A stretch of DNA of 45,607 nucleotides from Nitrospirota bacterium (GTDB taxonomy: Bacteria; Nitrospirota; Thermodesulfovibrionia; Thermodesulfovibrionales; UBA9159), in assembly GCA_023475105.1 (NCBI GenBank), contig JAMCWJ010000014.1, positions 1 through 45,607 of the forward strand, given 5' to 3'. A program made the translations under genes and the position numbers. Below the pieces are notes generated by a model. It was not told where the DNA came from and ran no database searches. It saw nothing but the letters and a program-made list of their open reading frames with translations. Below are positions 15,184 through 24,224 of this stretch, piece after piece; positions within the stretch are counted from its first letter, which is position 1; each line of letters begins with the position of its first letter.

Positions 15184-17872
15184 ATGAAGGAAGGCATACT
15201 GTTTTCGTTAATAGTCGTCGTAATGATTCTCCTGAGCGGGAATTCCTTTTTGTATGCCTGGTCGGGAGAACCGCCTTTTGGCTCCATAAGCAGAGAGACA
15301 ATCTTACGAAGAGCCACTGAAATGCTCGAATTGTCATGGAGTCCACTAAAACTAATAACGAACGATGGTGAACCTTACTCGCCCTATATGGGTTACCGCG
15401 CAGAGGCATATTGTTGGGGCGGCAGCCAGAATTTCTCCGAATTCTATAATTCCTGTCAACACTACACCCGGCGGAACTACTTATTATGGAAACGACTGTT
15501 CAGGGTTTGTCAGTATAAGCTGGAAATTGCCAAAAAGATATAACACCGACGCTTTTGACTGTGACGCAATAAATAAGCCAACCAACTGCAATCAATATAA
15601 TGCAGCCGCGGATAATTATGTCACGAAGCTAGGCGAGCGAGGTGATGTGGGAAGGGTTGCTTTATTACCTGGAGATGCCGTAAATGATGGCGGGAGCCAC
15701 ATAATGTTATTTGAAAGTTATCCCTCAAGCGGACTTGGGATTAATGTGATAGAGCAAACTCGCCCGAGAGCCAGGCGTTGGTTTCATAGATGGGACCAAT
15801 TAGCTTCCTACCGCCCCATTCGCCGAAGTAACATCGACGAGAGGAATTATGAGTTTGTGACGAAATGGGGGTCACAGGGCGATCAGAATGGACAGTTCAA
15901 TTATCCAACTGGTATTGCCATCGCCTCATCTGGAAATGTATATGTGGCTGATGAATGGAATTACCGTATCCAAGAATTTACGAATAACGGTAATTCCATA
16001 GCAAAATGGGGGTCTTCGCCGGACTGTTATATTGAACTTGGTTTATGTGCTCCTTTGTGTGGTCAAAGCAGGTTTGATCCCGCTGAGGATGTGGCGGTCG
16101 ATCAGTTCGGAAATATATATGCATTAGCGTTGGATTGCAACAACTCATCTTTGACTTATCATTACGCTTATGTTCAGAAATTTGATAGTAATGGTACTTT
16201 CTTGACCTGGTGGGATTCAATGATGGATCCGAGCGGCGGGGGATGGAGCTTCACACCCGATGGCATATCAATAGATTCAAATGGAAATGTGTATTTGGTA
16301 GACTCGTATACATCTCTCGTTCGGAAATTTACCAGCAACGGTAGCCTTCTAGCTCAATGGGGTTCCCCTGGTTCGGGCAATGGAAAGTTTAATAGCCCTA
16401 CTGGTATTTCAGTTGATTCCTTTGGCAATGTGTACATTGCCGATACAAATAATCATCGTATTCAGAAGTTCAGCTCCAGCGGCACTTTTTTGACTTCCTG
16501 GGGTTCTTGCTGCATTTGCGATGACTGTCCTGGAATATTTTTTAATAGTCCTATGGGCATAGCGGTTGATACAAGTGGCAATGTGTATGTCGCCGATACT
16601 TATAATCACCGTATCCAGAAGTCTGACGGTAATGGTAATTTACTGACAAAGTGGGGCACATATGGATTCCCTTACGGACAAGATCAGCAAAACGGAAATT
16701 TTCAATATCCTAAAGGCGTGGCTGTGGACTCATCACTAAATGTCTTTGTTGCCGATACCGACAATAATCGCATCCAGAAGTTTAAACCTGTTTCACCCTA
16801 TCCGGGCAGGCCGACAAATCTTACTGCTACAGCCGTTTCATCAAATCAGATCAATCTCTCGTGGACGGACACTTCAAATAATGAAACAGGCTTCAATATC
16901 GTGCGAAAACAGGGAATCCGCGGGGGCTACTCAGTTATTAAATGGGACTGGCCTCCGAACTCTACGACGTTTACTGATGTTGTTCCTACGGCTGACACAT
17001 ACTACTATGCGGTATACGCGAAGAACGGCACAACTTTATATTCGGCCTACTCGAATGAAGCCAGCGCGACAATAACTGTTCAGGGTGCCCCGGCCGCCCC
17101 GTCAAATCTCACTATCAATGCCGTGACTTCTAATCAAATCGTTTTCAGTTGGGCGGACAATTCAACGGATGAGACCGGATTCAAGATAGAGAGGAAGACA
17201 GGGTCCGGAGGCACATACTCCCAGATTGCTTTGGTTGGATCTAATACGACTTCCTACCCGGATTCCGGCCTGACAGAGAATACGACCTATTATTACAGAG
17301 TTAAGGCTTCTAATGCAGGCGGCGATTCAAGTTACAGCAATGAGGTCAGTGCTACAACTTTGCCCGCAGGCAGTAATAGCATATCCGGAACCATCTCGGG
17401 TTTGGGCGGAAGAATCGCAACCGTTACCTTAACCGGCGCAGCATCGCTCACGACGAGCACCGATGCATCGGGGAATTATGTGTTCTCCGGCCTGGCGAAC
17501 GGCACATACGCGGTGACTCCCGCTCTCGCGGGGTACACATTCGTACCAATCGTAAGAAGAGTGATTGTGAACGGCGCGAATGTGGCGAACCAGAACTTTC
17601 TCGGGACTGGCGGCGATAGTTCTGCCTTCATGATATCGGGGACGGTGAGCGGCAACGGGAGCCCGCTGAGCGGGGTCATTGTGAATATGTCTGGGTCTCT
17701 GATAAAGTCGACCAGCACTAATTCTTCAGGCAATTATCAGTTTAGTGGTATACGCAACGGAACATACAGACTCACGCCGAACAAGACGGGATACACCTTT
17801 TACCCTGCGACCAGAAGCGTGACCGTGAGCGGAGGAGATGTGCCGAATCAGAATTTCGGTGCTTCGCCATAG
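15184..17872 (+). pseudogene. NlpC/P60-like + NHL + FnIII surface protein with one frameshift
   Basis: The N-terminal frame from ATG 15184 (signal peptide, then ISRETILRRATEMLELSWSP) gives way near 15451-15455 to the next frame. Allowing one extra base joins them into ~895 residues. Compared with the paralogue, EFYNS then VNTTPGGTTYYGNDCSGFVS marks the slip. Domains in order: NlpC/P60-type catalytic core (Cys in NDCSGF, His in GGSHIMLF), about six NHL repeats (FNYPTGIAIASSGNVYVAD, NHRIQKF), two FnIII domains and two carboxypeptidase-regulatory-like domains ending QNFLG and QNFGASP. It could be a sequencing error or a real lesion. The likely role is a secreted cell-wall or surface hydrolase with a binding propeller. 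Confidence 0.75.
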
Positions 17873-17924
17873 AACGGCAGTTTGCATGGAACGGTGAAGT
17901 AAGACATCACAGAACATTCCGGTC

Positions 17925-18105
17925 GGGATCGCTGAGACTTTGAGCGGGTGCGGATCGGTAACACCACCGCTCAAAAGTTCACGGCAGGGCCACTGCTCTA
18001 CGGCGCAACTCCACTGAAGTCGGGATACACATTTCACCCATCAACCCGGCAGTTACCGTAGCGGGTGCGAATGTGTCACGATGCAGAACTTTACGGCGAA
18101 CGCAG
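17925..18105 (+). pseudogene. Decayed carboxypeptidase-regulatory-like repeat
   Basis: Across several frames the translation resembles a further unit of the domain that ends the preceding protein: TLSGCGSVT, then LKSGYTFHPSTR, VAGANVS and QNFTAN, separated by frame changes and an internal stop. This suggests the preceding protein was once one repeat longer, or that a neighbouring gene of the same family decayed here. Confidence 0.6.
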
Positions 18106-18269
18106 CCCGTAATCTGTAATAAGGAATTTATATCCTCCGGAATTTGTGTAGGTAAAGTTGTATGTCCTCCCGTCTTCGGTACCGTAAACCCCCGGTTCAA
18201 TTCCCCGACCGGGGAAGCGGTCTCATCTCCGCAATGGATATTTCTCCCGATCCGTGAAACAATACCACT
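18106..18269. other. Gap before ArsA-like gene
   Basis: No gene seen. A short hairpin TTCCCC-GACC-GGGGAA lies at 18201-18216 without a T-run, so it is a weak terminator candidate at best. Confidence 0.35.
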
Positions 18270-19191
18270 ATGGAAGCCAAGCCTCTCATTTTCTTTGGCG
18301 GGGCGGAGGGCGCGGGGAAGACGACATGCGCCGCGGCCGCGGCACTCCGGCTTTCTTCCTCCGGGTTGAGGACCCTCGTTATCACCTCTGACTCGATCCC
18401 TTCTCTGTCACGGCTCTTCGGAACAGAGACAGGAGACGGGGTGAGAGAAATCGGCAGCAATCTCCGGGCGATCGAGATGAGCCGGGACACGGTCCTGAAA
18501 CGGTGGAAAAAGAAGTTCGGCCCTTTCTTCTATGACGTGCTTTCCTATCTCATCGATATGAAAGGTCTTGACGGCGAGGCGGGCCGCCCGTTTCTGGACT
18601 ATATCGGGTCTGCTCCTTCGCTCCAGGAAGAGACTATGCTGGATCTCATCGGCGACATGGCAGAGTCTCGGCGCGTATGACCGCATCGTCGTGGACACCA
18701 CGCCTTCAGGGGAGACGCTCAGTCTCTTCAGTGTCCCGAAGTACATGAGAAAGCATCTCAGGGCAGGTCCGAGGGTTTTTGAGGGTATAGACAGAATCGG
18801 CAAGCAGCTCCTGGGCATGAGGTCCGTTGGAGAGGTGCTCGATGCATGGATTGCCGCATCGGAGAGGATCGACCGGCTGATTCGCAATGATGCGCGCATT
18901 TTTCTCGTCTCCGTGCGGGACTCCTTTTCAGTGAAGCGTGCCCTGGCCCTTGCGAAGGCGTACCAGGGGCATCATATCGAGCTAGACGGAATCGTCATCA
19001 ACAGGACTGTCCGGAGCGCGGCAACAACCCCTCCCGATCTCCGGAAGGTGCAGGCCGAGCATCTCCGGGAACTGAACGAACTCGGAAAGGGCGTGCCCAT
19101 GGTGACCCTGAAGCAGATTTCGAGAAAGACCCGGAGCGAAGATTCGCTGAAGGAAACGGGAGAGGAGTTGGTGAAAGGACTGAAGCTCTAG
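18270..19191 (+). pseudogene. ArsA/GET3-like ATPase with one frameshift
   Basis: The first frame gives MEAKPLIFFGGAEGAGKTT, a deviant Walker A of the ArsA class, and runs to GDMAE near 18668. The next frame continues LGAYDRIVVDTTPSGETLSL, the switch-like D-T-x-P-x-G-x-T motif of the family, and ends DSLKETGEELVKGLKL. Joining them at ~18668-18675 (one extra base or two missing) gives ~306 residues, the usual length. No metal-binding cysteines of arsenite pumps and no arsB are seen, so an arsenic role is not supported; a tail-anchored-protein or general chaperone ATPase is possible. If the frameshift is an assembly error the gene is intact. Confidence 0.75.
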
Positions 19192-19227
19192 CGCAACGCG
19201 TCGTCTTTTTGCTCTTTTTGAGGCCGA

Positions 19228-19255
19228 TTGCATTCTTTTTCTTGTCTGATAGAAT
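19228..19255 (+). promoter_or_regulatory. Sigma-70-type promoter for yceI-like gene
   Basis: TTGCAT at 19228-19233, a 16-base spacer, and TAGAAT at 19250-19255 preceded by TG (TGATAGAAT). It lies 38 bases before the YceI start and after the end of the ArsA-like gene. Confidence 0.55.
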
Positions 19256-19293
19256 GACCTTAGTATCACCTTATTTCGGGAGGAGACAAGGTC

Positions 19294-19827
19294 ATGGCGA
19301 AATGGATAATCGATCCCGACCACTCCGTTGCGACGTTCACTGTACGGCACATGATGGTGACGGACGTGCACGGTCAGTTCAATAAGATTTCGGGCACGAT
19401 CAGCTTTGATCCGGCCGATCCGGTTCATTCGTCAGCAGAAGCTGAGATCGATGTCTCGGGCATCTGGACCGGGATTTCGAAGCGGGACGAACACCTCCGG
19501 AGCCCGGATTTTTTTGACGTCGGAAAGTACCCCAAAATCACTTTCACGAGCACCCGCGCCGAAGGTATTGAGGGCAGGCACTTCAAACTTTTCGGAGACC
19601 TGATGATACACGGCGTGACGCGGCAGGTCGTACTGCATATGGAGTATGCTGGTCCGGTTAAGGGTACCGAGGAGGGCGAGATAATCATCGGCTTCACCGC
19701 GGCCGTCGGCATCAACCGCGAAGACTACGGAATGACGTGGAACGTGGCGCTCGTCGAAAAGGGCGGCGTCGTCGTCGGCAGAGAGGTAAGGATCGCGCTC
19801 GACATCGAGGCGGACCCCGCCGAATAA
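19294..19827 (+). CDS. YceI-family lipid-binding protein
   Basis: A 177-residue protein that begins AKWIIDPDHSVATFTVRHMM, the standard YceI opening (W-x-x-D-x-x-H-S-x-x-x-F-x-V-x-H), followed by the lipocalin-like strands: F-x-x-x-x-G-x-I-x-F-D, SGIWTGISKRDEHLRSPDFFDV, YPKITFTS and TREV-type ends. The family binds isoprenoids or polyprenols in a barrel. Here no signal peptide is present, so this version is cytoplasmic, unlike E. coli YceI. The ribosome-binding site is GGGAGGAG. It has its own promoter and no operon partner in the same direction. Confidence 0.9.
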   Translation: MAKWIIDPDHSVATFTVRHMMVTDVHGQFNKISGTISFDPADPVHSSAEAEIDVSGIWTGISKRDEHLRSPDFFDVGKYPKITFTSTRAEGIEGRHFKLFGDLMIHGVTRQVVLHMEYAGPVKGTEEGEIIIGFTAAVGINREDYGMTWNVALVEKGGVVVGREVRIALDIEADPAE

Positions 19828-19898
19828 ATCAAGAGGGGCCGGGTTCATTGGCCGCCCGGCAGCGGTGTCACCCCTTGATGATGGGAATGCTTTCTCTT

Positions 19899-20246
19899 TT
19901 ATCCCGGAGGCCAGCGCATGTGCCTTCCTCCGAGCACATGGAGATGGATGTGATAGACCGTCTGGCCGCTTTCGGGATTACAGTTTGTAACCAGCCTGAA
20001 GCCCCTTTCGGCGATGCCCCTCTCTTTTGCGATCTTATTGGCGATCTTGAACAGATGGCCGATGAGATGGTCGTCCTCACCTTCTTTCAGGTCGAGGACC
20101 GTGGGGATATGCTTTTTGGGTATCACGAGGGTATGGACCGGCGCTTGCGGGTTTATGTCCTCGAAGGCAAAGGAGAGGTCGTCTTCATAGACCACCTTCG
20201 AGGGAATCTTCTTCTGGGAGATCTTACAAAAGACACAATCATTCAT
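19899..20246 (-). CDS. HIT-family (histidine triad) nucleotide-binding hydrolase
   Basis: A 115-residue HinT-type protein: MNDCVFCKISQKKIPSKVVY start with the C-x-x-C pair, FAFEDINPQAPVHTLVIPKK, and the catalytic triad HIHLHVLGG near the C-terminus. Expected activity is hydrolysis of purine nucleoside phosphoramidates and related AMP conjugates. Length is normal. It is encoded on the minus strand just downstream of hisI in the same direction, separated by ~100 bases of repeat sequence, so the two may share a transcript. Confidence 0.93.
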   Translation of the reverse strand: MNDCVFCKISQKKIPSKVVYEDDLSFAFEDINPQAPVHTLVIPKKHIPTVLDLKEGEDDHLIGHLFKIANKIAKERGIAERGFRLVTNCNPESGQTVYHIHLHVLGGRHMRWPPG

Positions 20247-20263
20247 AATGCCTCCGGCATCGA

Positions 20264-20355
20264 CTCATAGTTCATACTCATGGCTCATAAGCCGTTTCGG
20301 TCGTCATTCCCGCGCAGGCGGGAATCCAGGGTGAGCCATCAGCTATGAGCTATTC
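20264..20355. repeat. Composite dispersed repeat between hisI and the HIT gene
   Basis: The inner part at 20303-20330 is the GTCATTCCCGC-n-GCGGGAATCC repeat also seen near 26356 and 33979. The outer parts CTCATAG...TGGCTCA (20264-20288) and TGAGCCAT...CTATGAG are imperfect reverse complements, so the segment can form one long hairpin with the inner repeat at its tip. A related CTCATAG-type element lies at 29993-30036. Confidence 0.7.
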
Positions 20356-20667
20356 TATTTTTCTGTAAAAGCACGTCCTTGTACCCGTGTGGCAGGCGCC
20401 TGCGCCGTGCTGTTTGACCTTGATCAAAAGCGTATCCGAATCGCAGTCATAGCAGATCTCTCTTACCTCCTGGAGACAGCCCGAGGTTTCTCCTTTCTTC
20501 CAGTACTTCCGGCGCGAACGGGACCAGAAATGGGTGTATCCCGTCTCGATCGTCATTTTAAGCGACGATTCGTTCATATATGCCAGCATCAGAACATCGC
20601 CGTTGTCTGCGTCCTGGACAATAGCAGGGATCAGCCCTTTTTCATCATATTTCAGCTCGGGTAACAT
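20350..20667 (-). CDS. hisI: Phosphoribosyl-AMP cyclohydrolase
   Basis: A 105-residue protein for the third step of histidine synthesis, opening the purine ring of PR-AMP. The metal-site motifs are present: YDCDSD (Mg-binding aspartates plus a zinc cysteine), GACHTG and TCFYR (two more zinc cysteines), and the substrate motif [19 protein letters not shown]. After SG the usual H or N is C (SGCLQ), a small deviation. There is no fused HisE domain and no other his gene nearby, so the pathway is scattered. An extended -10 promoter lies 36 bases upstream at 20703-20711. Confidence 0.95.
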   Translation of the reverse strand: MLPELKYDEKGLIPAIVQDADNGDVLMLAYMNESSLKMTIETGYTHFWSRSRRKYWKKGETSGCLQEVREICYDCDSDTLLIKVKQHGAGACHTGTRTCFYRKIE

Positions 20668-20702
20668 CGGCTCCTCTATTTCATCGTATCTACGGCTGCC
20701 CT

Positions 20703-20711
20703 ATTATATCA
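20703..20711 (-). promoter_or_regulatory. Extended -10 promoter for hisI
   Basis: TGATATAAT on the minus strand, 36 bases before the hisI start. No strong -35 box is seen. Confidence 0.6.
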
Positions 20712-20852
20712 AAGAATCGGGTGTGAATTTTGGCCGTTCGAAATCCGCCGGCAACCTTCAAGACTCTTTTTGGCCCGGAGGCGAGCATCCTGTTACTTAT
20801 AAAAGGGCGTTGTAATAATCCTCTGATTTCCTGATAATAACGAATCACAGAT

Positions 20853-21455
20853 ATGGTCATGGAACTCGTCATCGCAACCAGGAACAGGAAAAAGGTCGGT
20901 GAGATCAGGCGGATACTGGAAGGGATCCCTGTGACTCTCCATACCCTTGATGACTTTCCCGGATGTCCGGAGGTGGAAGAGGACGAAGCCACTTTCGAAG
21001 GGAACGCGATCAAGAAGGCCAGGGCCGTCGCAGGCTATTCGGGAAAGCCGTCCCTCGCCGACGATTCCGGGCTGGAGGTCGATGCTTTGGGAGGCGCGCC
21101 CGGGGTCTTTTCGGCCCGGTACGCAGGGGAGGGGGCCGATGACAGAAAGAACCTGGAGAAACTGCTTTCCGAATTGCGCGACGTCGGAAAAGAAAAGAGG
21201 GAGGCGCGTTTTATCTGCGTGATTGCCCTTGCCCTTCCCGACGGCAAAGTCGATACCTTCCGCGGTTCTGTTGCCGGCAGGATCGGAACAGAGCCGAGGG
21301 GTGAGAGCGGCTTCGGCTATGACCCGGTATTTTATCCGGAAGGCCACGAACGCACCTTTGCCGAGATGAGTGCCGATGAAAAAGATGCCTTGAGTCACAG
21401 GGCCATCGCTCTCCGTGAGCTCAGAAGGTATTTCGCAACCCTGATGAACGACTGA
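20853..21455 (+). CDS. rdgB: XTP/dITP diphosphatase (RdgB/HAM1 family)
   Basis: A 200-residue house-cleaning pyrophosphatase that removes dITP, ITP and XTP from the nucleotide pool. Family signatures are complete: LVIATRNRKKVGEIRRIL, TFEGNAIKKARA, SLADDSGLEVDALGGAPGVFSARYAG, GESGFGYDPVF, and MSADEKDALSHRAIALREL. Two in-frame ATG codons (20853 and 20859) are possible starts; the second begins MELVIATRN, which is closest to the family. No strong ribosome-binding site is visible for either. It runs toward the sulfate-reduction locus but is separated from adk by an AT-rich gap. Confidence 0.95.
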   Translation: MVMELVIATRNRKKVGEIRRILEGIPVTLHTLDDFPGCPEVEEDEATFEGNAIKKARAVAGYSGKPSLADDSGLEVDALGGAPGVFSARYAGEGADDRKNLEKLLSELRDVGKEKREARFICVIALALPDGKVDTFRGSVAGRIGTEPRGESGFGYDPVFYPEGHERTFAEMSADEKDALSHRAIALRELRRYFATLMND

Positions 21456-21703
21456 GAAGGTTTCTCCCCCTAGAAATTCCTACATTTTATAAATTATAAG
21501 AAAAATTAATGTTTGAATTTTAATTTCTTTCTTGCAAAAAGAATAATTCTTGTCATAAATTAACTACTGTTTTGGGAAAGACTGTTTCTAGCAAATAGTC
21601 CTGCCAATACCACGAAATGTGATTGCAGTTGGGGGAACCCGGGCGGAATGCGCTTTTGCGGGGGCCCCGGAGTTTTTCATACCGTTTTTTAATGGAGGCA
21701 TGC
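21456..21703 (+). promoter_or_regulatory. AT-rich leader and candidate promoter upstream of adk-sat
   Basis: A ~130-base AT-rich block (about 21477-21590) stands out from its GC-rich surroundings. Within it TTGCAA (21532-21537) and TAAATT (21556-21561) are 18 bases apart and could form a sigma-70 promoter. The remaining bases lead to the GGAGG of adk. This is the likely entry point for transcription of the locus. Confidence 0.4.
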
Positions 21704-22348
21704 ATGAGACTTGTATTGCTTGGTGCACCAGGGGCCGGGAAAGGAACTCAGGCCAAGAAACTTATCGAAAAATCTGGGATTCCGCAGATATCCACCGGTG
21801 ACCTTTTACGGGCTGCGGTTGCCGCAGGAACGAATCTCGGAAAGGAAGCAAAGTCTTTTATGGACAAGGGCGAGCTCGTTCCGGACAGGGTGGTACTCGG
21901 CATGGTTCGGGAGAGGCTGGGGCAGAATGACTGCAAGAAAGGATATATCCTTGACGGATTTCCGAGAAACACGGCACAGGCGGAGGCGCTGGATAAAATG
22001 CTCGAAACGCTCGGCATGCCTCTCGATTCGGCCCTCAGTGTGGATGTTCCCTTTGAAGATCTTATGAAAAGGCTTACGGGGAGAAGGACTTGCAAGTCCT
22101 GCGGCCAGATGTATAATGTCTATTCCAACCCGCCGAAAAAAGAGGGAGCGTGCGACAAGTGCGGAGGAGCGCTTTTCCAGAGAGACGACGACAAGGAAGA
22201 GACGATTAAGAAGAGACTCGACGTATACACGTCGCAAACCGCGCCGCTTATGGACTATTACAAGAAAAAAGGGATCCTCAAGTCCGTTACGGGCGTGGGG
22301 AGCATTGAAGAGATATTCAGTAAGGTGTGCAGCGCGCTTGGCTGTTAG
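21704..22348 (+). CDS. adk: Adenylate kinase
   Basis: A 214-residue enzyme converting AMP + ATP to 2 ADP. P-loop [12 protein letters not shown] at residues ~5-16, ISTGDLLR, the NMP-binding [17 protein letters not shown], and a zinc-type LID with CKSCG and CDKCG. The frame is open upstream to 21623, but the ATG at 21704 has TGGAGG five bases ahead and starts exactly at MRLVLLG, so I chose it. Placed directly before sat, it makes sense as the enzyme that recycles AMP released by APS reductase. Confidence 0.97.
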   Translation: MRLVLLGAPGAGKGTQAKKLIEKSGIPQISTGDLLRAAVAAGTNLGKEAKSFMDKGELVPDRVVLGMVRERLGQNDCKKGYILDGFPRNTAQAEALDKMLETLGMPLDSALSVDVPFEDLMKRLTGRRTCKSCGQMYNVYSNPPKKEGACDKCGGALFQRDDDKEETIKKRLDVYTSQTAPLMDYYKKKGILKSVTGVGSIEEIFSKVCSALGC

Positions 22349-22398
22349 CTGCAGAATACGCGAACAAACCGGTTAATCAAAACGTTGAAGGAGGGAAA

Positions 22399-23616
22399 AT
22401 GGCACTGGTAAATCCGCATGGCAAAGCGAAGAAATTAATGCCTCTTTTACTCGAGGGCAAGGAACTTGCCGAAGAGAAGAAGAAGGCGAAGACCCTTACC
22501 GAGGTAAGGGTAACCTCCCGGGAAGCGGGGGACCTGATTATGATGGGTATAGGAGGGTTCACTCCCCTCACCGGTTTCATGGGCCATGACGACTGGAAGG
22601 GCGTCTGCGATAAATACAAGATGGCCGACGGCACGTTCTGGCCGATCCCGGTGACGCTCTCGACATCGGAAGGGAATGCCAACAGCATCAAGAAGAACGA
22701 GGAGATCGCGCTGATCGACGAAGAATCGGGCGAGCTAATGGCGACCATGAAGGTTACCGACAAATACAAGATCGACAAGGCCCACGAATGCCAGCAGGTC
22801 TTCAAGACGACGGATACGGAGCACCCCGGAGTCGCTAAAGTCATGGGGCAGGAAGAGGTCAACCTTCAGGGGCCCGTCAAGGTATTGAGCGAAGGTACGT
22901 TCCCGAAGCAGTTCGCAGGGATCTACATGAGGCCGGCCGAGACGAGAAAGATCTTCGAGGAAAAGGGCTGGAGCACGGTCGCCTGCCTGCAGTTGAGGAA
23001 CCCGATGCACCGGTCCCACGAATATCTCGCGAAGATCGCCATCGAGACCTGTGACGGCGTGCTGATCCATCAGCTTCTCGGCAAGCTGAAGCCCGGCGAT
23101 ATCCCCGCAGAGGTGAGAGTGAAGGCGATCAATAAACTTACCGAGCTCTATTTCGTGAAAGACACGAGCGTCCAGGCGGGCTATCCTCTCGATATGAGGT
23201 ATGCAGGGCCCCGTGAAGCATTGCTCCATGCGCTCTTCAGGCAGAACTACGGCTGCAGCCACCAGATCATCGGCCGCGACCACGCCGGCGTGGGAGAGTA
23301 CTACGGACCTTTCGATGCGCAGAAGATCTTCGACGAGATCCCGAAGGACGCCCTCGAGACAAAGCCTCTGAAGATCGACTGGACCTTCTACTGCACCAAG
23401 TGCGACGGCATGGCGTCCATGAGGACCTGTCCGCATGGCAAGGAAGACAGACTTCTGCTGAGCGGCACGAAACTGAGAAAGATGCTCTCCGAGAACCAGC
23501 CGGTCCCGGACCACTTCAGCCGGCCCGAGGTCCTCGAGATCCTCAGAGAATACTATGCCGGCCTGACCGAGAAAGTCGAGATAAAGACCCACAAATATGC
23601 AGAGGGCATAAAGTAG
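22399..23616 (+). CDS. sat: Dissimilatory sulfate adenylyltransferase (ATP sulfurylase)
   Basis: A 405-residue homo-oligomeric Sat that makes APS and PPi from sulfate and ATP, the first step of sulfate reduction. It shows [15 protein letters not shown], the catalytic [16 protein letters not shown] (Q-x-R-N-x-x-H-x-x-H), GRDHAGVG and the [16 protein letters not shown] zinc-type motif typical of dissimilatory enzymes. The ATG at 22399 has GAAGGAGGG seven bases ahead; the longer frame to 22327 overlaps adk and is not used. Neighbours adk and aprBA support the dissimilatory role. Confidence 0.97.
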   Translation: MALVNPHGKAKKLMPLLLEGKELAEEKKKAKTLTEVRVTSREAGDLIMMGIGGFTPLTGFMGHDDWKGVCDKYKMADGTFWPIPVTLSTSEGNANSIKKNEEIALIDEESGELMATMKVTDKYKIDKAHECQQVFKTTDTEHPGVAKVMGQEEVNLQGPVKVLSEGTFPKQFAGIYMRPAETRKIFEEKGWSTVACLQLRNPMHRSHEYLAKIAIETCDGVLIHQLLGKLKPGDIPAEVRVKAINKLTELYFVKDTSVQAGYPLDMRYAGPREALLHALFRQNYGCSHQIIGRDHAGVGEYYGPFDAQKIFDEIPKDALETKPLKIDWTFYCTKCDGMASMRTCPHGKEDRLLLSGTKLRKMLSENQPVPDHFSRPEVLEILREYYAGLTEKVEIKTHKYAEGIK

Positions 23617-23736
23617 AGAGATGTTGAGGGAAGTCAGCGGCCGGGGAGGATTGCCGGTCTCCCGGCTGCGCGACGGATTGATGCTCCATCACTGAGAGGA
23701 GGTGGGAATCTAGCTCACTGGCAAGTTTGGGATTAC

Positions 23737-23755
23737 GGCCTTAGATGCTAAGGCC
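23737..23755 (+). promoter_or_regulatory. Hairpin between sat and aprB
   Basis: GGCCTTAG-ATG-CTAAGGCC is a perfect 8-bp stem with a three-base loop, about 30 bases before the aprB start. There is no T-run, so it is more likely an RNA-stability or processing site than a terminator. The rest of 23617-23787 holds a second weaker hairpin (CCGGGGAG...CTCCCGG near 23641) and no gene. Confidence 0.5.
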
Positions 23756-23787
23756 TACATTGAGAAACGAGAAGGAGGTTACAGAAA

Positions 23788-24207
23788 ATGCCAAGCTACG
23801 TAATCGCTGAGAAATGTGACGGCTGCAAGGCGCAGGATAAGACCGCCTGCCAGTATATCTGTCCGCATGACCTGATGGCACTGGACAGGGAGAAGATGAA
23901 GGCTTACAACCAGGAGCCCGAGCAGTGCTGGGAGTGTTACAACTGTGTGAAGATCTGCCCCCAGCAGGCCATTGAAGTGAGGGGATACGCAGATTACATC
24001 CCTCTCGGAGGAAATGTTATTCCCTTGAGGGGTACTGATTCCATCATGTGGACGGTTAAATTCAGGAATGGCGTCCTTAAGAGGTTCAAGTTCCCGATCA
24101 GGACTACCGCGGAAGGTTCTGTGGATCCATATCAGGGTCTGCCTGCGCCGGATTATTCAAAGACAAAACAACCCGGCTATTTCTGTTACGAAGCCAAGAA
24201 AGGGTAA
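23788..24207 (+). CDS. aprB: Adenylylsulfate reductase, beta subunit
   Basis: A 139-residue iron-sulfur subunit carrying two [4Fe-4S] clusters. The cysteines lie in CDGCKAQDKTACQYICPHD and CWECYNCVKICPQQAIEVRG, the order known for AprB. The conserved tail (TVKFRNGVLKRFKFPIRTT, DPYQGLPAPDYS) wraps around AprA in known structures. It passes electrons to the FAD of AprA. Start supported by GAAGGAGG. It precedes aprA by 17 bases. Confidence 0.97.
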   Translation: MPSYVIAEKCDGCKAQDKTACQYICPHDLMALDREKMKAYNQEPEQCWECYNCVKICPQQAIEVRGYADYIPLGGNVIPLRGTDSIMWTVKFRNGVLKRFKFPIRTTAEGSVDPYQGLPAPDYSKTKQPGYFCYEAKKG

Positions 24208-24224
24208 ATAAAGGAGGTGTAAAC

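Noticed and set aside
18660..18700. Frame break in ArsA-like gene as a second selenocysteine site
   Set aside because: The two halves are in different frames, so reading through the TGA would not join them.
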